Part shown: one piece after another, positions 1 to 8,332 of the stretch
Position numbering within the stretch: position 1 is the first letter of the stretch
How the letters are laid out: each line of letters opens with the position of its first letter
Assembly: GCA_025361465.1 (NCBI GenBank)
Contig: JANYAG010000064.1
Span: 1-15,345 of the forward strand
Origin: Gemmatimonadota bacterium
GTDB lineage: Bacteria > Gemmatimonadota > Gemmatimonadetes > Gemmatimonadales > GWC2-71-9
Direction of reading: 5' to 3'
DNA: 15,345 nt
Program-made: the position numbers and the translations under genes
The notes under the pieces: generated by a model
Databases searched by the model: none
What the model saw: only the letters and a program-made list of their open reading frames with translations
What the model was told of the DNA's origin: nothing

Positions 1-168
1 CGCGCCTTTGTCCGGCTGCGGGCACTCTTGGCGACCCACGCGGACCTGGCCAGGAAACTCGAGTCATTGGAGCGGAGGTACGACGCCAAGTTCCGGGTCG
101 TGTTCGATGCGATCCGGCTGTTGATGGCGCCGGGCGTCGAGGCGGAACGAAAGCGGATTGGGTTCTAA
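1..168 (+). CDS. ORF6N-domain protein, C-terminal end only
   Basis: The first frame is open from the window edge to a TAA at 166-168 and encodes 55 residues; the start lies upstream of the window. The visible part has the conserved tail I associate with ORF6N-domain proteins: an AFVRLR segment, a charged helix (LARKLESLERRYDAKF) that probably forms a coiled coil, then VVFDAIRLLMAP and a terminal RKRIGF-type end. ORF6N proteins carry an N-terminal DNA-binding domain related to phage KilA-N/Bro proteins and are scattered among mobile and accessory loci. The DNA-binding domain itself is not visible here, so the call rests on the tail only. The location next to a broken HTH gene and a truncated comM supports an accessory region. 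Confidence 0.75.
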   Translation, partial: RAFVRLRALLATHADLARKLESLERRYDAKFRVVFDAIRLLMAPGVEAERKRIGF

Positions 169-188
169 GCCGAGCGAAATCGTTGGGA

Positions 189-236
189 TTGACAATTGCT
201 GGGGGGGGGTGCCCATCCTAGGCCGATCCCTATAGA
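189..236 (+). promoter_or_regulatory. possible promoter elements upstream of the propeller lipoprotein gene
   Basis: A perfect -35-like TTGACA lies at 189-194 and a -10-like TATAGA at 231-236, but they are 36 nt apart, so they cannot form one standard sigma-70 promoter. A second -35-like TTGACG is at 242-247, also without a clear -10 partner. A promoter is expected here because the downstream gene at 336 begins a new unit 167 nt after the ORF6N stop. The exact element is not resolved. Confidence 0.2.
201..209. repeat. G9 homopolymer tract
   Basis: There is a run of nine G in the 167-nt gap between the ORF6N gene and the propeller lipoprotein gene. It begins 6 nt after a perfect TTGACA hexamer (189-194). 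Runs of this length are prone to slipped-strand changes, and one between promoter elements could alter their spacing. No good -10 hexamer sits at the usual 16-18 nt distance (the closest TATAGA is at 231-236), so a regulatory role is only a possibility. Confidence 0.6.
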
Positions 237-324
237 GGTGGTTGACGTATCCCGGTTGCAGGTCGTCAGGTGCGGCTGCCATTGAATGAAGTGGACCACG
301 CTACGCCACGCTAACCTCAGTCCT

Positions 325-330
325 GGGGAG
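325..330 (+). promoter_or_regulatory. ribosome binding site supporting the GTG start at 336
   Basis: GGGGAG at 325-330 ends 5 nt before the GTG at 336. It is the main reason for choosing this non-ATG start, since the encoded N-terminus is unusually long before the lipoprotein signal. Confidence 0.55.
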
Positions 331-335
331 CTAGA

Positions 336-1550
336 GTGAGTCTTTCACATCGATCTACACGGTCAGTGACAACTGCACGGGGCGGTGGATGGTGTCGGTT
401 TGCCGGCCATCGGAAACCGTCCGTTGGAGTTGGGGTTTTGCTGCTGGCGCTGGGTTGTGGCGGGCGAGAGAATCGAGGCGAGGTGATGCGTGAGGCAATT
501 CGCTGTGTCATCGATACCGGTGGCACCAGTGTGATGCTTCAGACGGACACGTCCATCACCTTGGATCAACCAAGCCTGTTTCGCTTCGCTGTCGATTCAC
601 GAGGTGAGGTCTATGCCTCTCCCGAACGAGGAGGGGCTCTGATGCATTGGGACGCGAATGGGGTGGCGTTGCCGATGATCGGCAGCAAGGGAGAAGGTCC
701 CGGCCAGTTCCAGGCCGGGCCCATTGCGCCGTTCGTGACGGTGGGAGATACCCTCTATGTCCGGGATAACCGCCAGCATTGGGTCGTATTCGGCCCGGAT
801 CACGCGTTTCTGAGATTCAGCCCGATGGGGCCGATTTCTGGGTCCTCAATTGGGGATACTCAGTTTGCGGATGATGGGTTGGTGCTGAGTTCCGCCAATT
901 TTGGCAGGGAGCACTACTCACTTCTCGCCGTCGATCGGTCAGGCAATGTTGTGCACCGGATTCGGCCCCGCCCTCGTCTAGATGATGAATCCGACGGCAC
1001 GCGTGCGGCGGTTGCGGCGGACGACGGGACCTACTGGGTCGGGCCGGAGATCTACTCACGAGGTGGATACTGGGTCGAACAATGGGATAGTACCGGAAGG
1101 GAACTGAGGTCCCTACATCGCGCGGTGCCCTGGTATGTCGCGGATTCCCTTCTCCGACCATTCAAGAAGAATGCGATGCGATCGCCGACAGATGGCAGCG
1201 CGCCGCCGTTCCTCTTTCCGAGGGTGCAGCAGTTGGTAATGGGCGAAGGCGGGCGGCTATGGATCGTCACCCAAGTGCCGAAGACACCTGGCGCCAGGGA
1301 TGAGATGATGAAGGCGGCAAATCCCTTCGCTCTGTACTCGATCATGGCTCGGGTTCTCGAGAAGCACGTCGAAGTGTTCGACCCCGCTTCCGGGTCCATT
1401 GTCGCCTCGTCGGTGTTTCCATCCGGCTTTCTCCTCATGCCTCATGCTCAGACGGCTGTACTGGTCGACGAGGACTCTGCCTCTGGGCTACGCCGTGCTC
1501 TCCGCCTGTCAATGCGGTTGGCAAGTGCTGACGGAGCACCATGCAAGTAG
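336..1550 (+). CDS. six-bladed beta-propeller lipoprotein (NHL/TolB-like)
   Basis: This encodes 404 residues from a GTG with a good Shine-Dalgarno. The N-terminus has a long basic stretch, then a short hydrophobic segment (about residues 30-40) ending in LALGC, a plausible lipobox with Cys41 as the lipidated residue, so the mature protein is probably anchored in a membrane facing the periplasm or surface. The body shows repeated FAVDSRGEVYAS-like strands and a GSKGEGPGQF segment at residues 116-125, which is the signature I know from six-bladed propeller proteins of Bacteroidota and Gemmatimonadota. Such proteins have no established enzymatic activity and are thought to bind ligands or partners. 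A small secreted protein gene follows 97 nt later, which may be functionally paired. I am confident of the fold class, less of the lipidation, and cannot name a function. Confidence 0.72.
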   Translation: MSLSHRSTRSVTTARGGGWCRFAGHRKPSVGVGVLLLALGCGGRENRGEVMREAIRCVIDTGGTSVMLQTDTSITLDQPSLFRFAVDSRGEVYASPERGGALMHWDANGVALPMIGSKGEGPGQFQAGPIAPFVTVGDTLYVRDNRQHWVVFGPDHAFLRFSPMGPISGSSIGDTQFADDGLVLSSANFGREHYSLLAVDRSGNVVHRIRPRPRLDDESDGTRAAVAADDGTYWVGPEIYSRGGYWVEQWDSTGRELRSLHRAVPWYVADSLLRPFKKNAMRSPTDGSAPPFLFPRVQQLVMGEGGRLWIVTQVPKTPGARDEMMKAANPFALYSIMARVLEKHVEVFDPASGSIVASSVFPSGFLLMPHAQTAVLVDEDSASGLRRALRLSMRLASADGAPCK

Positions 1551-1634
1551 TGGCGTTGACTTGGCTGTTCGGTTTTCGAGAAGCGCCTGCACAGGATGGA
1601 GTAAGGTGGGAGGTGTGGTTCAACACTCAACATT

Positions 1635-1644
1635 TTGGGAGGGA
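1635..1644 (+). promoter_or_regulatory. strong ribosome binding site for the small secreted protein
   Basis: TTGGGAGGGAG-type sequence at 1635-1644 ends 3 nt before ATG 1648; its core GGGAGG is about 5 nt away. This fixes the start at 1648 rather than the upstream in-frame ATG at 1399, which lies inside the propeller gene. Confidence 0.6.
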
Positions 1645-1647
1645 GTC

Positions 1648-1941
1648 ATGAAGCGAACGAGGAGCTTTCGCGTGCTTGGTGTGGTGCTCATGCTGACAGT
1701 GTTGTCAGGAAGAGCACTCCCTGCGGCAGTCCAGAGTGAATCTGGAGACGACTATGGTCTGGGATGTGGTACTAACCAGAACCTCCTGAACGACGCCAAC
1801 GGGCATTTCCATGGATCGGCCTCACAGCCGGCCGAGCCGGGGTACTATCCGACTGGCGATCCTGTCCCGGCCGCGAACTACCATACGGCGACAGGAACGT
1901 GGTACTACTTCTCACAGGTTGTTTCAGCCCATCAGGTGTGA
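1648..1941 (+). CDS. small secreted protein of unknown function
   Basis: This encodes 97 residues from ATG 1648, preceded by a strong purine-rich Shine-Dalgarno. The N-terminus is a classic Sec signal peptide: basic MKRTRSFR, a hydrophobic core VLGVVLMLTVL, and a likely cleavage near ALPA-A at about residues 24-27. The mature part of about 70 residues is rich in Gly, Asn, His, Tyr and Pro, has a single Cys in GLGCG, and contains paired aromatic residues (GYYP, TWYYF) but no family I recognise. It could be a processed extracellular peptide, a structural or adhesive small protein, or a gene fragment. In Bacteroidota, short exported peptides (NVEALA family) sit beside six-bladed propeller proteins; the arrangement here is similar, but the sequence does not carry the NVEALA motif, so this is analogy only. 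The expression signals are good, the function unknown. Confidence 0.6.
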   Translation: MKRTRSFRVLGVVLMLTVLSGRALPAAVQSESGDDYGLGCGTNQNLLNDANGHFHGSASQPAEPGYYPTGDPVPAANYHTATGTWYYFSQVVSAHQV

Positions 1942-1966
1942 GCCACTGACGCAGATGCAACGGGGT

Positions 1967-2010
1967 CTCCACGGAACCGGGTCAGCTGGAGTTGCCACGG
2001 CTTCGTGGAG
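1967..2010. repeat. competing inverted repeats downstream of the small gene
   Basis: CCACG (1995-1999) and CGTGG (2004-2008) can form a 5-bp hairpin with a 4-nt loop. The 3' arm, extended to CGTGGAG (2004-2010), can instead pair with CTCCACG at 1967-1973. The structures are mutually exclusive. No T-run follows, so this is not a typical intrinsic terminator. Confidence 0.25.
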
Positions 2011-2069
2011 CCCCAGCATGTGGGATGGGGGTCCGCGGATGGCCAGACGCTCCTCTCCCCCCGAGTGCC

Positions 2070-2453
2070 TTAGCGCCTCCCTCGTCCGGGTGGAAAGGAC
2101 GAATGCTCATCGATCCCGCCGCGATCCAGCTCCAGCCGCGAAACAGTGACTTGGTCGACTCCCGCCTCTCGGGACAGCTGATCGATTGACCACCCCCGAT
2201 TCATCCGCCCCCGGCTGACCGCCTGACCTTGGGTCTTGGGTTCGGGGAGGGGGTTGCAGCCGAGGAACTCGACCAGTGCCGGGTAGTACCTCACCTCAGC
2301 TTCGGCGTGGCCCCTCACCCAATTGTGGATTGCCTCCTTGGTGACCCCGATCCGAGCGGCCACCTCGCGCTGCAGTAGCCTCAGGTTGATTCGCCTCGCC
2401 CTGATGTGATCGCCTAAATGCTTGAGTTGCTTCGGGTAACCTGGCTTCGGGGT
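2070..2453 (-). pseudogene. two-copy HTH (XRE-like) regulator, 5' end lost
   Basis: The minus strand is open from a TAA at 2070-2072 and encodes a recognisable HTH regulator from about 2453 downwards, beginning PKPGYPKQLKHLGDHIRARR. The first helix-turn-helix spans LLQREVAARIGVTKEAIHNW; after the characteristic FLGCNPLPEPKTQGQAV linker a second HTH-like segment follows (WSIDQLSREAGVDQVTVSRLE). This architecture is typical of a small DNA-binding regulator family common in accessory regions. No ATG, GTG or TTG lies in frame just upstream of the conserved beginning; the open frame continues only as antisense of the comM remnant, where an ATG at 2534 would give about 154 residues with a meaningless N-terminus. 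The last 15 or so residues (SSFPPGRGRR) also look unlike the family. I read it as a gene cut off at its 5' end by the junction at about 2454-2482. Confidence 0.65.
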
Positions 2454-2482
2454 CGGCGCCGTGAGTCGCCACGGTATTTGGG
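2454..2482. other. rearrangement junction between HTH gene and comM remnant
   Basis: Recognisable HTH homology on the minus strand stops at about 2453, and recognisable ComM homology on the plus strand begins at about 2482 (A-T-K-PCPCG, where the family usually has A-M-N-PCPCG). Two unrelated genes, on opposite strands, therefore both lose their ends within under 30 bp. No insertion sequence end, integrase or target duplication is visible at the join. Confidence 0.55.
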
Positions 2483-2973
2483 CAACGAAACCCTGTCCCT
2501 GTGGCCATGCGGGGGACCCGGCCCGGCAATGCATCTGTCCGCCGCTGGCGGTGCAGAAATATCTCGCGCGACTCTCGGGGCCGCTGCTGGATCGGGTCGA
2601 CATTCATCTGAGTGTTCCGCCGGTAGCGTACGACGATCTCGCGACTCGGGTGCCGGCCGAGTCGAGTGCCGCGGTGCGGGCGCGAGTGGAAGCCGCGCGC
2701 GCGCGGCAACTCGAGCGATTCAAGGGATCACCCGGCATCTATGCCAATGCCCACATGGGGCCACGCGAACTGGCCCGTCACGTCAGGACCGATGCGGCCA
2801 CGGATGCGGTGTTGAAGCGGGCGATCGTGCGGCTGGGTCTCTCGGCAAGAGCGTATCATCGGGTGTTGAAACTGGCGCGAACGCTGGCGGACCTTGAAGG
2901 AGCAGATGACATCACACCAGGGAATGTGGCGGAGGCGATCCAGTACCGGGTGATGGATAGAGGGGAGGGATAG
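2461..2973 (+). pseudogene. comM: ComM-type Mg-chelatase-like AAA ATPase, C-terminal third
   Basis: ComM proteins are about 500 residues and act as hexameric helicases in natural transformation, promoting branch migration during recombination. Only the last 160 or so residues are present. Visible landmarks are PCPCGHAGDP at about residues 11-20 of the open frame, GPLLDRVDIHLSVP, and the C-terminal helical domain with LGLSARAYHRVLKLART and VAEAIQYRVMDR. The N-terminal Lon-like domain and the Walker A and B ATPase motifs are missing, so the fragment cannot be an active ATPase. A GTG at 2461 could start the open frame, but no good ribosome binding site precedes it and it lies at the junction with the HTH gene. 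The usual AMN before PCPCG reads ATK. If the N-terminal half lies upstream of this window, this would be a comM gene split by an insertion; otherwise it is a decayed remnant. Confidence 0.82.
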
Positions 2974-3029
2974 GAGGATAAGCGAGAAGCGGCCCGTGGT
3001 GTTGCGGCTTCATCGTGAGGATGAGTCCT

Positions 3030-3035
3030 TATGAT
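3030..3035 (+). promoter_or_regulatory. possible -10 element upstream of the outer-membrane protein operon
   Basis: TATGAT at 3030-3035 matches five of six -10 consensus positions and lies 93 nt before the probable start at 3129/3135, in the 155-nt gap after the comM remnant. The -35 region is poor (CTTCAT at 3008-3013, 16 nt away). A promoter is expected here because the operon starts downstream of a broken gene. Confidence 0.25.
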
Positions 3036-3121
3036 GGAGCCGTCTGGTGCAGGTGCCGGACGATCTCGCTAGCTTCCTTGCAGCGCACATCGGGACCGTG
3101 AGGCGGATGATCCGACGGCCA

Positions 3122-3126
3122 GAGGT
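3122..3126 (+). promoter_or_regulatory. ribosome binding site choosing between starts 3129 and 3135
   Basis: GAGGT at 3122-3126 is only 2 nt from ATG 3129 but 8 nt from the in-frame ATG at 3135. Spacing therefore favours 3135 as the real start, shortening the protein by two residues. Confidence 0.45.
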
Positions 3127-3128
3127 GA

Positions 3129-5564
3129 ATGAGGATGCGGCTCCCGCGATGGATTGCTCAGCGGTCTTGCACGACCTGCGTCGCGATGGCGCTCTTCGCA
3201 CTGAGCACCGTGAGGATTCCCGCTCAACAGCCCGTGCCATCACCGCGCGTTACCATCGCCGGCAGCGTCCGCGACACCATGTCCGGTGCTCCCGTTCGGC
3301 TCGCGACGGTCCGCGTGGTCGGAACGACCATTTCAGTGCTGACCGACGACGCCGGTCACTTCCGGATGGCCGTTCCGAATGGCCGGGTCGCCGTTGAAGT
3401 GCGACAGATCGGCTTCCTGCCGGCGCGTCAGAGCATGGTGGTGGCGGCTGGAGTGGATTCGCTGTCCTTCTTCCTGCAGCGCGTCGCAGTGCAACTCACG
3501 CCGATCACGGTGACGGTCTTCGACGATCCTGCCGAGCGCCTCATCCGAGGTGCAATTGTCCGCAAGCGCGCGATGTTCGCCACCATCCACGACTACAGCT
3601 ACCTGGCCTACGTAAAGCTCGCGGTGCGGGATCTCGCCAAGCCGCCGGATTCCTCGGCGTCGATCTTGCTCATGACCGAGACGATGAGTGAGACGTACTG
3701 GGAACCACCCAACCGGTATCAGGAGACCATTCTCTCCCGTCGGCAGACCAGCAACCTGAGCGCCAGCCGGAACCTCGTGACCGTGGGTGAGATCGCCAAC
3801 TTCCATCGGGAACGAATCGAATTGCGCCAGTTCTCGGTCGTCTCGCCGATCGCCGATGACGCGCCTGGCCACTACCACTACCGTGTCCTCGACACGCTGG
3901 AAGTCGGCCATCGGCGGGTAGTTCGTCTCGCGGTTGCTCCGAGGACCGAGGCGACTCCCCTCTTTGCCGGCACCATCGACATCGACGATTCCTCGTTCGA
4001 CCTGGTCGGGGTCGATCTTGGCTTCAATGACGCGGTGCATTTCACGGGATTGAGAAACCTGCGTTACCGCCAGCGCTATCGGGAGGTCTCGCCCGCCCGA
4101 TGGATGCCGTACGAAATCGAGTTGTCCGGCAATCTGCATCTGGCGATCCCCGTGCCCCGCATGCCGAGGGATCTGGCGTTCCGGCACCTGGCGGAATTGA
4201 GCGGCTTCCGGTTTGATCGCGGCGACCGGCCGGCTGACCTGGCAGAGGTCCGGGTCGTCATCGATCCGGCGGTCGACCAACCCGACAGCGCGCGGTGGGC
4301 CGAGGCGTCACGGGCCTTTCCGCTGACGGCAGCGGAAGCGGCCGCGTGGCCCCGGATTGATTCGACCCGCCAGCGGAGGCCCGGATTTGTGGCCGTGGCG
4401 CGTCGGGGGATCGCGCTGGGGACCCGTGTGCTGAACAACCCCGACCGCTTCCACTTCAATCGCGTCGAAGGAGCGTACGTCGGAGTTGGGGGCATCTGGC
4501 AGCGTAAACCGGACGTCAATCTGCGGGGCCGGATCGGCTACGCCACTGGCAGCGATGCGATGGAGTACCTGGTCGCCGGCAGGGTGCGCCTGTTTGAGCC
4601 ACGCCGGCTCTGGCTCGGGCTGGAATACCACGATGCGGTGGTGACGCGACCCACATTCGTGTCGGGGTCATATAACGCCACCGTGCGCGCCCTGCTGTTC
4701 CGGGTTGACCCGCTCGACTATTTCACGGAACGTGGTGCCACCGTGTCGGCCACCACCAAGCTGATCGACTTCACCGATCTTGGCCTCCGCTACGACGACT
4801 ACGTCCAGTCCAGTGTCCGAGCGGTCTCCGACTACTCGGTATTTCGGGCGAGACGGGCGCAGCGCTCCAACGCGCCGATCACCCCCGGGCATCTGCGCGC
4901 CGTGACAGCGACGTTGAGTTTCGACTCGCGCCCGCTGCGCCGCCTCAATCTCCACGACGAGCGCCTTCCGCGCGACACCTGGGCGCGGCTCAGCCTGTCA
5001 GCCGAGATCGCCGCGCCGGGTCTCATCGCAAATGACTTCGCCTATCGTCGTTACACCGTCCAATTTCAACAGCGGAGCAGGGATTTGGGCCTGGGGATCA
5101 CCACGCTGAACATCGCGGCCGGGACGTCCTCCGGCGAGCTGCCGCCACAGCGATATTTCACCGTCGATTTCGGGCCAAGGGCCTTGACCTATCAAGGCAC
5201 GAGCATCAACACTCTCGGCGACACCAACTTTGCCGGCAATCGGGCGGCGATGTTCGCCGTCGAGCACGACTTTGACCGACGTCTCTTCGCCAAGAGCCAC
5301 CTGCCCCTGATCAGGAAGCTACCCTTCACCTTCAGCGTCCATGCGGGGGCCTTCTGGACCGCTTTTGTCGATCACCGGCCGCAACCCGCAGATTCACTGC
5401 TGCGCACGGCGCCAAGCGGGTTCGGCGAGGTGGGTTTCGGGTTGGGCAACCTGACGCCATTCCTGGCGCCGTTCAACCTCGCTACCCATTTCAGCTGGTC
5501 AACATCCAGGGACCTTCCGCCGGGCAGGCGCTTCCGCTTCGGGGTGGTTGTATTCGACCGGTAA
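3129..5564 (+). CDS. DUF5686-like outer-membrane protein with carboxypeptidase-regulatory-like domain
   Basis: This encodes 811 residues (809 from ATG 3135). A signal peptide covers about residues 1-33 (basic MRMRLPRW, hydrophobic CVAMALFALS, end near IPAQ). Residues 40-125 form a carboxypeptidase-regulatory-like beta-sandwich (VTIAGSVRDTMSGAPV, then the TDDAGHF turn and VRQIGFLPARQ), the domain that often precedes outer-membrane beta-barrels. Next comes an A-E-R-L-I-R-G-A-I-V-R-K segment typical of the DUF5686 family. The C-terminal half is rich in alternating strands and aromatic residues (for example LWLGLEYHDAVV, FTFSVHAGAFW), as in an Omp85/BamA-like barrel. It ends in VVVFDR rather than the usual terminal aromatic residue. 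No substrate is known for this family; export or assembly at the outer membrane is the usual guess. It heads a same-strand run, 43 nt before gnd. Confidence 0.75.
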   Translation: MRMRLPRWIAQRSCTTCVAMALFALSTVRIPAQQPVPSPRVTIAGSVRDTMSGAPVRLATVRVVGTTISVLTDDAGHFRMAVPNGRVAVEVRQIGFLPARQSMVVAAGVDSLSFFLQRVAVQLTPITVTVFDDPAERLIRGAIVRKRAMFATIHDYSYLAYVKLAVRDLAKPPDSSASILLMTETMSETYWEPPNRYQETILSRRQTSNLSASRNLVTVGEIANFHRERIELRQFSVVSPIADDAPGHYHYRVLDTLEVGHRRVVRLAVAPRTEATPLFAGTIDIDDSSFDLVGVDLGFNDAVHFTGLRNLRYRQRYREVSPARWMPYEIELSGNLHLAIPVPRMPRDLAFRHLAELSGFRFDRGDRPADLAEVRVVIDPAVDQPDSARWAEASRAFPLTAAEAAAWPRIDSTRQRRPGFVAVARRGIALGTRVLNNPDRFHFNRVEGAYVGVGGIWQRKPDVNLRGRIGYATGSDAMEYLVAGRVRLFEPRRLWLGLEYHDAVVTRPTFVSGSYNATVRALLFRVDPLDYFTERGATVSATTKLIDFTDLGLRYDDYVQSSVRAVSDYSVFRARRAQRSNAPITPGHLRAVTATLSFDSRPLRRLNLHDERLPRDTWARLSLSAEIAAPGLIANDFAYRRYTVQFQQRSRDLGLGITTLNIAAGTSSGELPPQRYFTVDFGPRALTYQGTSINTLGDTNFAGNRAAMFAVEHDFDRRLFAKSHLPLIRKLPFTFSVHAGAFWTAFVDHRPQPADSLLRTAPSGFGEVGFGLGNLTPFLAPFNLATHFSWSTSRDLPPGRRFRFGVVVFDR

Positions 5565-5607
5565 CAGGCGGTTAGCTTAGGCATCACGGTCACACGGGCG
5601 GGTACCG

Positions 5608-6627
<1,020 letters not shown>

Positions 6628-6630
6628 GCC

Positions 6631-8298
6631 GTGATGCAGATCAGTCCCCTCGCGGGCCATCCGGCGCCGCCGTCGATGCTCCTCGATGTTTCACGGCTCA
6701 TCACGGCCTACTATGCCGGGATCCCCGACCCCGCGATTCCCGCCCAGCGTGTGACCTTTGGCACGTCGGGCCATCGCGGCTCGGCGTTCGACACCACCTT
6801 CAACGAGTGGCACGTCGTCGCCATCAGCGAAGCCATCTGCCGCTACCGCCACCTGAAGGGCATCAACGGACCGCTCTATCTCGGCATCGACACGCACGCC
6901 TTGTCGGTGCCGGCGTGCGCCACGGCCCTTGAAGTGCTCGCGGCCCACGGTGTCGAGGTGATGCTCGCCGAGTACGACGAATACACGCCGACACCGGTCG
7001 TGTCGCACGCCATTGTCAGATACAATCGCGGGCGCACCGCTGGGCTGGCCGACGGCATCGTCATCACGCCATCGCACAACCCGCCGGCGGACGGTGGCTT
7101 CAAGTACAACCCTCCCAGTGGCGGACCGGCCGACACCGACGTCACCAAGTGGATCGAAGCCCAGGCCAACGTGTTGCTGGAGACTGGACTCGCTGGGGTA
7201 AGACGCACGCCGCACGCCAGGGCGCTGCGCGCCGCCACAACCCACCGATACAACTATCTCGACCCATATGTAGCGGATCTCGGGAACGTGGTCGACATGG
7301 ACGCGATCCGCGGCGCCGGACTGCGCCTCGGCGTCGATCCACTTGGCGGGGCCGGCGTCCATTACTGGGCCCGGATCGCCGAGCACGCCCGGCTCGACCT
7401 GACGGTCGTTCGCGAAGTTGTTGATCCGACATTTCGCTTCATGTCGGTGGATTGGGACGGGCGGATCCGAATGGATCCGTCCTCGCCCGATGCGATGTCT
7501 TCCCTGATCACCCTCAAGGACAAGTTCGACCTGGCCTTCGCCTGCGATACCGATCATGATCGTCATGGGATCGTCACGCCAAGCAGCGGCCTGATGCCCC
7601 CGAACCACTATCTCACCGTCGCCATCCACCACCTGTTTCGGCATCGCCCCGAGTGGAGCCATTCGGCCGGCGTGGGGAAGACCGTGGTGAGCAGCGCAAC
7701 GATCGACAGGGTGACCACGATGCTCGGCCGGCGGCTCGACGAGGTGCCGGTCGGGTTCAAGTGGTTTGTCGCGGGCCTCAGCAACGGCTCGCTCGGATTT
7801 GCCGGCGAGGAGAGCGCCGGCGCGTCATGCCTTCGCCGTGACGGCTCCACCTGGACCACCGACAAGGACGGCATCGTGCCGGCCCTCCTCTCGGCCGAGA
7901 TCATGGCGCGGGCCGGTCGCGATCCGGGGCAGATCTATGGCGACCTGACCCGTGACCTCGGCGAGCCGGTCTACGATCGCGTCGAGGCTCCCGCGACCGT
8001 CGAACAGAAGCGTCGTCTTGCGGCGCTCTCGCCGGCGCAGGTGCAATGTGCCGAGCTGGCTGGGGAGCGAGTCGAGCGCATCATCAATGCGGCGCCGGGA
8101 AATCAGGCGCCGATCGGCGGTGTGAAGGTCTCCGCCGTTTCGGGCTGGTTCGCCGCCCGGCCCTCTGGCACCGAAGATATCTACAAGATCTACGCCGAGA
8201 GCTTCCGTGGCAGGGATCACCTGAACCGCATCGTCGCCGAGGCGCAGGCGATCGTCGACAGGGCCCTCGCCACAGGGCCGTCAGGCACTGCAGGCTGA
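6631..8298 (+). CDS. pgm: alpha-D-glucose-specific phosphoglucomutase
   Basis: This enzyme interconverts glucose 1-phosphate and glucose 6-phosphate through a phosphoserine intermediate, linking glycogen or maltodextrin breakdown to central metabolism. The 555 residues are close to the 546 of E. coli Pgm, and all four site motifs are intact: TFGTSGHRG at 42-50, TPSHNP with phosphoserine Ser148, the metal-binding D-T-D-H-D at 306-310, the sugar-recognition GEESAG at 392-397 and the phosphate-binding RPSGTED at 510-516. The N-terminus (LAGHPAPPSMLLDVSRL) aligns with the E. coli type, so the start is either GTG 6631 or the adjacent ATG 6634; neither has a strong ribosome binding site, which fits re-initiation after the gnd stop at 6625-6627. 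It lies between gnd and zwf, where it can supply glucose 6-phosphate. Confidence 0.95.
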   Translation: MMQISPLAGHPAPPSMLLDVSRLITAYYAGIPDPAIPAQRVTFGTSGHRGSAFDTTFNEWHVVAISEAICRYRHLKGINGPLYLGIDTHALSVPACATALEVLAAHGVEVMLAEYDEYTPTPVVSHAIVRYNRGRTAGLADGIVITPSHNPPADGGFKYNPPSGGPADTDVTKWIEAQANVLLETGLAGVRRTPHARALRAATTHRYNYLDPYVADLGNVVDMDAIRGAGLRLGVDPLGGAGVHYWARIAEHARLDLTVVREVVDPTFRFMSVDWDGRIRMDPSSPDAMSSLITLKDKFDLAFACDTDHDRHGIVTPSSGLMPPNHYLTVAIHHLFRHRPEWSHSAGVGKTVVSSATIDRVTTMLGRRLDEVPVGFKWFVAGLSNGSLGFAGEESAGASCLRRDGSTWTTDKDGIVPALLSAEIMARAGRDPGQIYGDLTRDLGEPVYDRVEAPATVEQKRRLAALSPAQVQCAELAGERVERIINAAPGNQAPIGGVKVSAVSGWFAARPSGTEDIYKIYAESFRGRDHLNRIVAEAQAIVDRALATGPSGTAG

Positions 8299-8320
8299 GG
8301 AGGACGCGGTTCGCTCACAC

Positions 8321-8326
8321 GGAGAG
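8321..8326 (+). promoter_or_regulatory. ribosome binding site for zwf
   Basis: GGAGAG at 8321-8326 ends 6 nt before ATG 8333 and lies in the 34-nt gap after pgm. It supports the ATG start and independent initiation of zwf within the operon. Confidence 0.55.
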
Positions 8327-8332
8327 CTTGCG

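Noticed and set aside
1399..1647. N-terminal extension of the small secreted protein from ATG 1399
   Set aside because: This part overlaps the propeller gene in another frame, would bury the signal peptide, and the strong ribosome binding site at 1635-1644 points to ATG 1648.
1811..2149. Plus-strand open frame across the HTH remnant
   Set aside because: Overlaps the small secreted gene and the antisense HTH; composition rich in Arg and Pro with no recognisable domain, best explained as shadow.
2974..3010. Possible terminator hairpin after comM (GAAGC ... GCTTC)
   Set aside because: The stem is only 5 bp with a 16-nt loop and no T-run; not better than chance in GC-rich DNA.
3333..4280. 315-codon open frame on the minus strand
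   Set aside because: Antisense to the DUF5686 gene, no ribosome binding site or recognisable motif.
5565..5607. Promoter or terminator between the DUF5686 gene and gnd
   Set aside because: The 43-nt gap has no convincing hexamers or hairpin, so I treat the genes as one transcript.
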